Source: Nemopilema nomurai (Eukaryota; Cnidaria; Scyphozoa; Rhizostomeae; Rhizostomatidae). From it: a DNA stretch of 64,000 nt. How positions within the stretch are numbered: position 1 is the stretch's first letter; every line of letters begins with the position of its first letter. The stretch is from positions 124,001 through 188,000 of the forward strand of contig ML133455.1 of assembly GCA_003864495.1 (NCBI GenBank), given 5' to 3'. A program made the position numbers and the translations under genes. Below, in pieces: positions 1 through 9,999 of the stretch. Under the pieces are notes generated by a model, which saw only the letters and a program-made list of their open reading frames with translations, was not told the origin of the DNA and searched no databases.

Positions 1-309
1 TTTCTATTCTAGCAGATCTTGTCCCTTTACAATACAAATTTGGAATCATAGTTCAATTAGGCTTATTTCTATATGAATTAATTTATATCTGACCACAATT
101 TTAAACCAAACTTTTATCACAAAATAGAGCAATAAGTAGATCAGCAAGTGAGTAAAAAATAAAACCAGCAAAAATTTTTCTTAACAGTCTATAGCCATAA
201 TCAAGTATTTCACTCACATTTGCTTGGCAAAAAATCAAAATTCCTAAGAAACTTTGATTCAGGTCTTGACCAAAATTGTAATAGAAATAAGCATGTATTG
301 ATAAAATAC

Positions 310-584
310 CTTTTCACATGCCGACATGAATCCCTCAAATCATCAGGGACCTCAAGTCCATCATGGTCCAACTGATCAGCAATAAAAGATGATACATATC
401 CCGTTGCTTCGTGCATCACCTCATCTATGGTACTGACATGTCTGTGAAATACACTTTGCTGGTATGTCCTCCTTCTGGTTGACCTTGGTGTAGTAGGAGA
501 ATCTGTTTCGTCAAAGTTGTCTTCATTCTCTCCTTCATTTGGCTCTTCGTCTCTGTCTTGCCGTCTGTCAACTGGAGGACCCAT
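310..584 (-). CDS. First coding exon, possible Bcl-2-family protein (partial)
   Basis: A 91-codon open stretch starts at ATG 584, one base after a good acceptor (pyrimidine-rich tract then AAAAG at 586-587). It ends at a consensus donor (AAG|GTATTT, exon end 310), so the gene continues left of the window and this is only its N-terminus. The first ~45 residues are acidic and low-complexity, followed by a run of arginines. Residues ~50-80 form a likely amphipathic helix (IDEVMHEATGYVSSFIADQL) followed by GLEVP. This resembles the first helix of Bax/Bok-type Bcl-2 proteins in spacing and in the helix-then-G-x-x-x-P pattern, but the BH3, BH1 and BH2 regions that would decide lie outside. The exon is well supported by its splice sites; the family is a weak inference. 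The 5' UTR exon was not located. Confidence 0.45.
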
Positions 585-689
585 GCTTTTTGGCACAAAT
601 TGAAAAAATAATGTTCCTGTAAAAAGAATCATGATATTTTTTCCGAAAAAACTGGATGACAAGTACAAAAACAATGAACAACAACTCAA

Positions 690-2240
690 ATTAGGTCACC
701 CTATAGCCCTGTGGGAAACCTAACATGTTTACCACAGATGACTTCTTAGAACTAATATTTTTTTTAAAACAAAGATTTTTAATAAAAGTGCCATTGTTTA
801 TTCTGGCAAAACATAGACATTCATGGCTACATCAAAAATGCTAATGGTTATGATAAAAATCACCTAAGTTGTTCAAAACAATTTAAGATGAAACATATCA
901 AAATAACAAATAAATTAAAAATTGACAATATGTGTCGAATAACCTAACCAACCCACTTCGTTGTAGAGTGAAAAGTGATTTCAGGTGTCAGAATTCTTTC
1001 GCTTCCGTGACGTTCAAACAGACACGTTAAGAACTTACATTTAAAGCAGTTATTATTAAACATTTTTACGAATCACGTAATGCACATTTCCCGTGCATTT
1101 CACATCGATTTTGACTTAACAACGACAAATTAAAGCTAAATTCGACCCATAAAATTAATCAGGGCGCAATTGTTCTATTTCTCACATAAAATGTCTTAGC
1201 GACAGCATGGGATTACGATTAAGAATGGCCTAAAAGACGCAAATCAGATACCGAACGCAAGAAACATTTCATTTCTCACAATTAACGGTGCTAATTTACC
1301 TTACCATCATTAAATTTTTCTCACCTGAAGTGTTTAAAATAGTTTGTAGTGTTTCTTTACTCTAAAACATAGCTTTCGAATCAGAAACTTTTTCCAAGAT
1401 TCAGGACTTCTTCTTTAGTTTGTCTAGGCGGAAAGGAGCCTCGTGTCTATGGTGAGGCTGCTCGACAATGACGAAATGTCTGGCATAGAAAGTAGATTTA
1501 AAGGCATGAGTCATGATAAATGGAAAGCGTATACCCAAATTGCAAAAATTGCTGAATCATTTTGATAGCTCCGTTAATCTGATTGGCTGTCAAGCAAACT
1601 GCACACATGATTTTTTAACCTCGCAGTTGATGCCTGATCACACGAAAGCCGATTTATCACATGAAAACAGACAACAGCCCGTGGAAAACCGCTATTTACC
1701 ATGACTAAATGCCTTTAATTTAACACTCTATAAGACAATATGAGGCTTCGTAACATGCTTTTTGCACTACTTTCATTGGTCAGGATTACCTATTTGCCTG
1801 GTTTTTGAAACACAAGCTATGTTTAGCACTGTTCAAAGAAATTTTAATTCCAATCACGTGCTTTTCTTATCACCCTCTAGTGTTTTCGATCCGCAACTGG
1901 CTATTTATTGTGTCAGCTTTTGGTTATTTTCCGACGTTTGCATACGCTGAGAAGTGTCAGACGAAAAAGTACTTTAAGTATGCAAAAACTAGTTCCGATT
2001 TTTATTGTTATTTTGAAACCTTATTCATAGAGAAAATTAAATCAAACTGTTTGCTCAAATTTTGATAACTGTACAGTAATTAAATGTAAACTGCAAAGAA
2101 AACTCTTATTTGTTTCACTTGAAGGAAAAGGCTCTTGAAAATTACATGTAAAGGAGAATTCAAAGAGACTTTACTTCACTAAAAAACATACAAATGAAAG
2201 AGAAAATGATTCTATTTCGTGAAACATACATTTACAAACA
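690..2240. other. Intergenic/5' intron region, no gene seen
   Basis: AT-rich sequence upstream of the Bcl-2-like exon and downstream of MRPL28. The short open frames here (for example 1513-1704 and 1805-2065 on +) lack coding-like composition, partner exons or recognisable family similarity. It probably contains the 5' UTR and promoter of the gene at 310-584 and the 3' UTR of MRPL28. Confidence 0.5.
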
Positions 2241-2249
2241 GCAAACAAA

Positions 2250-3484
2250 TTAGCAAAAGATCATCTGCTTTCTGCAGCCTCTATAATCAAAATAAAACCT
2301 ATTTGTATATTCTTTCTTGGGGAGAATTTTCTTTTTAACAGGCTCCTTTGGTCCAAATTCATTTTTCAAGTCCTCTAGTGTTCTTCCCTCTTCCAAACCT
2401 TTGAGAACCTTTCGCATATAAAGTTTGAGTTCCATTCCTTTCCTTGATCTCAATTTGTTTGGATGAGTATTTAAAATATACCTATCAAAACCTCCTGCAG
2501 CATCAATACATTTTAGGGCATTGACTGTCACTTTTAATGTAAACTTCTCATCCAATAATTTGCTGTATAGTATAGCTTCTTGAACATTGGGCCTCCAGAG
2601 TCGATCCACTCTGAAAATAAACAAATTACATTATTGTACATGGCTTAAAAATCAATATTTGAATGTGAAATCGGTGGATCTTACTCTAACATAAATACAG
2701 GAACCTTCTTTCACCATACTTCTAATACAACATCTGTATTAGAATGATAACTAATACATCATCTTGACAGTATCTGTATAAACTTTCACATCTTGTATAT
2801 GTGTGTATTGAGGAAAAAGGAGTTCAATAGCTTTTTTGCAAAAAATAATTAATTTTTTTGCATAATTAACTCCAGGGGTGCAACTAGGATATTTAAGGGC
2901 AGGGGTTTCGTGGTAGAAATGGGGCATAAAGACATCTCCATGGGATTTCCATGGGGATAGGGCAAAATTCACTTCCTTTCCAAAAAAGGGCAGGGGTTGC
3001 TACCCCCACAAACACCCCCCCCCCTTAGATGCACCCTTGTTCACTCATCAGGAAATACTCTTAGGTACATATCAGACATATTTCTGTACCATATTTCCTA
3101 AAAATATGCCCAAAAAACTTCTAAAACAAAGGACCGAATAAAAACCCAGAACATAGACCTGCAGGAAAGCCCAAATACAGATCTTGCGAACAAAACTTAC
3201 TTTTTCCCTGACCATGTTTTATAATGCCCGAAGATGATTCCTTTACCATGCCAGAGACCATCATGTGCCTCTGGCGGATAGTACAACCCTCTGGTCTTCA
3301 TTGGTATCCTCCTCTCAGGATCAAAGCCCTCTAAGGATCCTTTTGGGTAAAAAAACCCATTTCTTTTCACAACACCACCTCGAGCATCTCTTACTATTCC
3401 CTCTGGTTCTGGTGGATAATACCAGCCTCTGTAATAGCCACGAAATTTGGCAAAGTTGTTGAACAGTCGTCCCAAGGACACCAT
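2250..3484 (-). CDS. MRPL28: Mitochondrial large ribosomal subunit protein bL28m
   Basis: Structural protein of the mitochondrial 39S ribosomal subunit. Two exons: 3484..3201 and 2610..2250, 645 nt, 214 aa. The donor is AAAAA|GTAAG and the acceptor TTTTCAG|AG; the split codon AA|A restores Lys, giving GKK then VDRLWRPN. The family is recognised by the run of matches to animal MRPL28: YYPPE followed by GLWHGKG, then W-P, FTLKVTVNALKCIDAAGG and the FDRYIL segment. The start at 3484 (ATG GTG TCC) is the first ATG of the exon; the frame extends upstream only to a TTG. The C-terminus is basic (KKKILPKK). An N-terminal mitochondrial presequence is plausible (residues 1-20, basic and aromatic, no acidic residue). 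It lies head to head with the MORN gene. Identity is secure; the exact start is likely. Confidence 0.88.
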
Positions 3485-3612
3485 TTTTGTGGTCCCTCGC
3501 AATCTCGAAAGCCTCTTCTTTAATAAGAGGCTGGATCAAAGTCGGAAGAAGATGAGATTTTCAAACAGAATTTTTATTAAGATGGAGTAGAGATACGGTT
3601 TTGTCATATAAC
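3485..3612. promoter_or_regulatory. Putative bidirectional promoter, MRPL28 / MORN gene
   Basis: Only 128 bp separate the start codons of MRPL28 (minus, 3484) and the MORN-repeat gene (plus, 3613). Any core promoters and both 5' UTRs must lie here or overlap the genes, unless untranslated first exons lie elsewhere. No TATA box is evident. The call rests on geometry only. Confidence 0.5.
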
Positions 3613-5702
3613 ATGGATTGCCTTTGTCATATTGTGTGCCCGTGTTTTAGCAGCGGGGTCAAAGATAAACCAGAAAGTGACTTTGATGTGATTCCTGAAA
3701 AGGGTGATTATTTCGGCGAAACGAATTTCAGGGGTGCTAAACACGGTCATGGTACATTTTGTTTCCCAAACGGAGATATGTATGAAGGACAATGGAAAGA
3801 TGATAAAATGCACGGATTCGGGGAATACAGATTTAACAACGGGGAGATGTAAGATGTTGAAATATGGTGAATTACCTACGTACGAAGGTCCCTAGGTGGT
3901 ATTGTTGTTGTGTCAAATATTGGAATGCGAACGTTAGATTTCCCCGGTGATGCAGCGTGTGCCTTTTACTCTTTATCTTTCCTAGCCGCTACAATTTTTG
4001 TTAATTGTGTCTTACCCGATTACAATTTAAAAGTATGGATGATTAAACAAATTTAAGGCCCCTTGGAACAGCCCCTCCCCCCAATAATTGGCATACTGCA
4101 GTTTGTTTCCTCTGTAATAGTTATTGAATGAGAATAAATACAATGGGTAACTAACCCAATCCCCCCCCCCCTCCCCATAAGAATTTCATTCCGACAACGG
4201 TTAATTTGAAGATCCTTCACTAAGCCCTAATTTTATTTTTAGATTAAATGGTTACTTTGAAAAAGGAAAATTTGTTGCAAATCCACCAGCAGAAGTTCAG
4301 AAACAATTAAATCCACCGAGTAATGAGCCACGCCCACTTACTCCAAACTCCATTTTGTAAGTTTGCACTTTCTTACTTTAAAGTTTAGGACTCTGGACAT
4401 TGTGTTATTAAACAGAAGCTCAGTTCCTCTTTCTATTATCACAATTCATTTGTGCTGAACACAGGATTTGTTGATACATGCTATAACTAGAAATTATCCA
4501 TTGTGGCTGAGTGAAAAAAGCTGAAAGGTGCTTAATATAATTTTGGAAAATTTGTGATTTGTGGCTTTTTCATTTCACAGGTGTTTAACAAACAATTTTT
4601 TGATGTTTAAGGGCTGACAAGAAACCAATAAAGGTGAAACACAATGAAGCAAGTTACTCATTTGCCAGGACAATTGGAAATCTCACACAAAACATTGGCA
4701 AAAAAGGAAAGTAAGTGCGAAGAAATGGCTGCAAAAGAAGAAATACAAACAAAATAGAAATGTCTTGAAGAGTTGTCTTGATGTAAAAAAAACTTGATAA
4801 ATCCAATTTACAAGAAACTTTTACTTGGGCCAAGGAAATTCAATGGGCCAAGGAAACTATAGTGGTTTTGAAAAGTGAATTTGATCTTTTTTTCTTTTGT
4901 TGTTGGATATCATAATGCATATTTCATTCATTTCATTTCACTTGTTTAAGGAGGATAGCCCTTCAGCAAAGCTGATACTCAAGGGGCCCTGCATTTACAA
5001 AAACTTACAAATAAATATATATTAAAATAAAACTACAAAACTATGATAACAATAAGACATATCATCATCATCAGGTTGCCACGGAGGATGAATCACGTCC
5101 CACTACTACTCTTCTCCACACGTCTCTATTCCTCATCACGCTTCCCACATCCTTGATAATTTAATTGCGTCCCTCGTAAGCATTTTGGGAAAAGTCAGCT
5201 TAGGGCAACCCCTTCCATCCCTTCCCTGAGACAGGGTCCACAGACTCACTCTGCTGACAATGTCATCATTTCTTCAGAGGGAGTGTCCTGCCAGCCTTAA
5301 TCTCTTCTTGATAATTTCCGATACTTTGGGTAGGATTCCATATAGACTTTCATTCTTCACTTTTTCCTTACAACTGATATCTGTACTGTTCTTAGCATTC
5401 TGGTATAGCTTTCATCATTTCTTCTGATATGGATATCTTACATTCCAAGGGCATACAAAGAACTTATAATTTGCCATATCTTCCTTTATAGGAAAACAAA
5501 AACCAAAGATGAAACAGACCACGAACAAAGAGCTCCTCTTCTTGGTCAACAAAATATTCACAACAGGATTGATTATGAGGCAACACAGCACTCCGTAGAC
5601 CCAAGAATTGCTGCACAAATTGCCATGGAGAGGGAGAGAAAACAGAGGGAGAGACGAGAAAAGGTCCAGCGTATGAAAGAAAAGTACAGTATTCGGTCAT
5701 AA
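3613..5702 (+). CDS. Small MORN-repeat protein
   Basis: Four exons: 3613..3848, 4243..4356, 4612..4710 and 5492..5702; 660 nt, 219 aa. All junctions are GT/AG and stay in frame (AT|A, TT|G, AA|G). The N-terminus is short and cysteine-rich ([12 protein letters not shown]), suggesting palmitoylation and membrane attachment. Residues ~35-90 hold about two MORN repeats (Y-F-G-E-x-N-F-R-G-x-x-H-G-H-G, then [17 protein letters not shown] and NGYFEKGKF). MORN repeats typically bind membranes or scaffold ciliary and cytoskeletal proteins. The C-terminal 70 residues are highly charged ([19 protein letters not shown]) and likely form a single helix. I do not match it to a named MORN family member. The third intron carries an RTE retrotransposon relic. 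An upstream in-frame TTG exists, but the ATG at 3613 is the natural start. Confidence 0.78.
5057..5400 (-). mobile_element. RTE-type non-LTR retrotransposon relic, 3' end
   Basis: Read on the minus strand, this intronic segment translates with interruptions to [20 protein letters not shown], then H-S-L, and further on [18 protein letters not shown], then T-RDAIKL. That is the characteristic region after the reverse transcriptase of RTE/BovB-like elements (R-L-x-x-AGH, then LW-x-P-x-x-GxRxRGRP). Several in-frame stops break it, so it is dead. The 3' end runs into a short (TGA)n-like tail (GATGATGATGATA on the minus strand), as expected of RTE elements. It sits in the last intron of the MORN gene, antisense to it. 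Confidence 0.7.
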
Positions 5703-7898
5703 AATGATTCCACCAAAACAAGTCACAGCTACAAAAATTTTAAATCAGTTTTCACCCACATGCAAATTTTTTATCATCATTAGCTTAATTCAAGGAAACT
5801 AAATATTCTTTCATCATAGCTGGACAGGGCCTTTAAGCAAAGAAATAGGAGCTGTAGCACAAAGGACTGTGATAAATAATTGGGATCTCTCTTAGTGTTC
5901 CATATCATTTTGTGTTCCAGATTTTTTTATCAAAATTGGCAAATGTTTTTAAAGGCCCAACTAAAAGAGGATGATTTAACACACTTGCCCATCCACTTAG
6001 ACTTAGAATGGTTTCATGAAATGGCCTTTATACCTTCTAAAATTGAATCTTCTTTCATTCTCAGAAAAGGAAACAATAATTTAATAGGCATTTAGCCCTT
6101 CTACTTTGCTATTACTGTCGGTGTCAAGTTTACAATTTTTCAAAGCACTTACATACATATATACTTCTTTTTCATTTAATTTGCAATTATATTCTAACTT
6201 TTTAAGTTAACAGTGTTTACACAAGGTTTTCCAAAATACTTCAGTAGATTTTTCTATGACTAAATTGTCACCATATACATTTATACAGGCATATTTTGTT
6301 AAACATATTTTAATATTTTTTCCACAGTTTTATATTTTTTCATAACATGTCATACAATTGGCAAACAAGGTCAAACATTTCAAGATAAGCAATTATTGTT
6401 AATAGCAGGTTCAGTTTGCCTATATAATCTTTTATGATGTGACATAAAATTTTTGTCATTAAGTGACTTGTCATGGTGGTGATTCATTTCAAGGCAAATC
6501 CCAAACTAGGTATCAAAACATTAAAAATAGGGGAGGGGATGGGATCATGCAGAAGGGCAAACAGCCACCCTCACTATACTGTTCTTTTAAAAATTATCTG
6601 CCTACCTAGCTATTTTTGCTCATTTTTTCCACAACTAAGTGCCCTTATTTCAGTCCTTAACAAGATTTTATTATACTACATGAAGTAAAACCTTTTCTGG
6701 TTTTTCACTGGGTTTGTAATTTAGGATTATTCCACACACAAATTTGTTTAAAAAATTGCATGTATGTTAACATTAAATTATTTGCTTTATGTTTTCGAAA
6801 TAATAACCATTTTATGAAATGATCCATTTTGTAAGAGCCATTTAGCATTTAGAGTAAGTTAATTGTTATTGATCACCATTTGTAATTATTTGCAGGAAAT
6901 AATTACATGAAATAAATAAGAATAATAGTTTATAGAGGTATGGAATTTGTTACACTAAAGATCACTTAACCTGCTCTAGAATTGTTGTCAAATTCGGTAT
7001 AATGTCAATGATATACTTGGCAGATTTTACAGATATTATTATAACAGGATTTAATATTTTGATGGTAACTTTGAGTTTGCCCATAAGGTGCATGTAAAAT
7101 TCTGAGTGGCCGAGATAGTAATTAATTTGCCTTGAAAATTTGGTTTATCCTGGAATTTACACCAGATGAACAATTCTATAAGAACAGTTTTTTAAAATAA
7201 TTTCTGCGAAATGAAAGGTTGCTGGTGGTTCTTCAGAAAAAGGACTGAAAAATTCCTAATATAAAAAAATGATCAAGCAAAACCACGCATATAATCAGGT
7301 AAGATAAGGCAGACTTTTAATGTGCGCCATGGGAATGATTGTAGAAAAAAAATTCTGGAAGATTTTGTAAAAGTTGCTTTTTTGTATTTCAAACATAGTT
7401 GATAGTTATTAATAATCTAATTGTTAGTTGTAATTTATCCTTGAAAAAAGCATATGAACGAAAATGTAATTTGCAATTCTCGTGCCAAATCATAGTTTGC
7501 AACAAAGTTGTTTTTTTCCTTAGTCTAATCTTCTTTCTTCTCTCACTTGATTTATGCCTACCATTAATATTAAACTGCAAAATGTGCTACCCATGTGACC
7601 AAATGGATTTCAAGGAGTGTTCATAAATTTCCATAGAGAATTACCCAGGAAAAAACTTTAATTTCCATTATTCATTGCAGCTTTCACAACAACATTTGCA
7701 CTAACTTTGAGTGACCCATTAAAACTCTTTCAAAACTTATACTATTGTTTAGTTAAGAAATGGTAGCAGATGCATGGCCTAGACATTAAGTGATGTGATT
7801 GCATTTGTTAAGCAAATATGCAAATCTGGTAGTGTTGGCTTACATGAAGTACTCGCATTGTCTAGCATTGCATTGTCTGAAGTACTCAAAGCAGCATA
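5703..7898. other. Intergenic, no gene seen
   Basis: About 2.2 kb of very AT-rich sequence between the convergent MORN gene (+) and PRMT3 (-). It should contain both 3' UTRs. The open frames present are short and A/T-driven (for example 5880-6095, 6473-6688, 7399-7626), with no family resemblance and no plausible exon partners. Confidence 0.6.
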
Positions 7899-9446
7899 TC
7901 AGATTAGGGAATATCTCTGGCTTACCAAGTCAGTGTTATCTTTACAGAGCTTCAAATTAACAAGCAGTGCCCTTTTGTCTTTAGCATCTCGTTTGCAACA
8001 AATTTTTCCTTCAATAACATCACCAGCTGAAACTGTGACCTTCTTCTCAAATAAAAACAAAGTTTGCTTCCAATGTGTTGATGGAGAATCGCTTCCAGTA
8101 CTGAAATGAACTGGATTTTGAGCATTTTTTGTAAAGCTGGCATCAAAATACCCAGCAAGGCCAGTACATTGACTGTCCTTTTTGATACTCAGCTCAAAAG
8201 AAGCTTCAAATTCCAGATCTTCAATTGTGACTGTGGCAATATCAAATTGAGCAATTTCAACTGGGTTTGAGATGACCACACTTTCTTTAACAACCTCAAT
8301 CAGTGGTTCATCTACAGCATACTTCTTCATGCAGGACATTTTATGGTTGTAAACATTGTCCCAAAACTTAATTTTACTGTCCCAAAGGTCTTCATCAGCA
8401 ACAGCAACCAAAAACATACCACACTGATCTGGGAAAACAAGTCCCTGCTTAACAAGATACTTATCTCTGCATCGCAAAATAGAGTCTAACATGCTTTCAA
8501 ACAGCAAAAAGTAGCCCATCCATTCTGAAATAATTATATCAACTTTTGAAATACCACTAGGCAAAGTAATCTTTTCTGCATTTCCTCTTATGACCTTCAC
8601 AATGTCTTCAAGGTGATTCTCTCTCACTATATCCATGGCTTGGTATGCAATTTCAGATTGGTCAACAGCAATGACCAGCTTTGCACCAGCCTTTGCCGCA
8701 AACATTGATAAAATTCCTGTGCCACAACCCACATCTAATACAATTTTATCTTTAAAGACATCACCATTAGACAAGATGAAATCTCTATATGCCTCAGTTC
8801 TGACCTTATCTTTCAGCATTTCCTCATGGATACCATGGTGGGCATAGGATTCAAAATAAGGATCACCACCTTGCGAGGACTCTACATCACTCTTTTCTGC
8901 AGTACTCCCAGCTTGAGTAAGCAACAGTTTTTTCATCTCCTTCCTGCATTTTTCCAGATCATTCACTGCTCTTGCCAGAGTTTCTTCCGCCAAGGCTGCT
9001 CTTTTCTCTGCTTCTCTCAGCTTATCACTTAAACATCGCTTCTCGTCATCTTCAGCATCAAAGCCATTTTGTGAATTTCCCTCGGGAACTTCGACGAAAC
9101 TATCAATTAATCCATCAAAGTCAATCAGTAACAAACCATCTTCTGGAACAACTGGCTTTAAAAATTGCTCATCCTCGAAATCAGACTTCTTTACACGCTT
9201 AACTGCGTCTTCGCCGATTTTCTTTATTCTAAGGAAGTTGATTAATCGGACGAACCCATAAAAATCAACGTCGTTAGACTTACAGAAGCAAATTACATCA
9301 AAGTGGTGAACATCTTTGATGTGGCCTAAACAGGCATTAGGCTGAGGAAATATATTTTCACAGAAAACGCAGAGCGTTGCATGGACTTCGAGGGATTCCT
9401 CCTCTTCTACGTCTGACCACTCTTCATCTGAACTGTGTCCCGCCAT
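7899..9446 (-). CDS. PRMT3: Protein arginine N-methyltransferase 3
   Basis: Type I arginine methyltransferase that makes asymmetric dimethylarginine, mainly on ribosomal protein uS5 in the cytosol in other animals. 515 aa, uninterrupted (human 531). Residues 1-20 are the acidic SDEEW-type start. A C2H2 zinc finger follows (C26-x2-C29-x12-H42-x4-H47). Residues ~145-185 are a charged coiled coil. The catalytic core begins with YFESYAHHGIHEEML, then the SAM loop VLDVGCGTGILSM, the double-E loop SEWMGYFLLFESML and the THWKQTLF loop; every key residue is intact. Start is ATG 9446; the frame continues upstream only to TTG 9482. Vertebrate PRMT3 has many introns, whereas here the frame is unbroken. 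The final residues depart from the family, and a strong donor (CTTG|GTAAGC, about 7927) lies just before them, so the last few codons may really be on a further exon to the left. Confidence 0.93.
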   Translation of the reverse strand: MAGHSSDEEWSDVEEEESLEVHATLCVFCENIFPQPNACLGHIKDVHHFDVICFCKSNDVDFYGFVRLINFLRIKKIGEDAVKRVKKSDFEDEQFLKPVVPEDGLLLIDFDGLIDSFVEVPEGNSQNGFDAEDDEKRCLSDKLREAEKRAALAEETLARAVNDLEKCRKEMKKLLLTQAGSTAEKSDVESSQGGDPYFESYAHHGIHEEMLKDKVRTEAYRDFILSNGDVFKDKIVLDVGCGTGILSMFAAKAGAKLVIAVDQSEIAYQAMDIVRENHLEDIVKVIRGNAEKITLPSGISKVDIIISEWMGYFLLFESMLDSILRCRDKYLVKQGLVFPDQCGMFLVAVADEDLWDSKIKFWDNVYNHKMSCMKKYAVDEPLIEVVKESVVISNPVEIAQFDIATVTIEDLEFEASFELSIKKDSQCTGLAGYFDASFTKNAQNPVHFSTGSDSPSTHWKQTLFLFEKKVTVSAGDVIEGKICCKRDAKDKRALLVNLKLCKDNTDLVSQRYSLI

Positions 9447-9999
9447 TTCTAATTGCAAAAAGCGTTTTTCGAAATAAATCAACGACTACCAGGCTACCAC
9501 AAAGACCCATGAAGGTATAGGTTAGGTAAAAGCGCACGTGTTTTGTCTGCATATGAGGTTAGGCAACGAATAGAGGCCGTGCTTCCAACAAAATGTCTGA
9601 CCCTCACCATAGTTACGTTATAACAAAAAATGCACCCCTGCAACTGTCCCCATCAAGCCCCAGCGCCTTATAAAAATCAATTTTGAAAGAGGATATAAAG
9701 CTTCTGATTAAGCTCTCTTTTCTCCACTCTAAACATTAGATGTATTTTAAATGATGTCTAATTTAAAGAAGTAAAATGCAAGAGTATTCGTGTATACGGT
9801 ATACAATATATCAATCAAATAGTATTCATGTGTCAAATCGTGCAGCTCTATGCATAAAACCTGAATTGAACATCAAAAGGCTATTTTCTATGCAAAAGGG
9901 CATTGAAAAGAAGCTCCACCAGTCTAGGAAAAAGTCCGCCAATATTTTTCCTTTCACCTCATTATTATCTCAACAGGACGGTGATGGGCTATTTAACGT

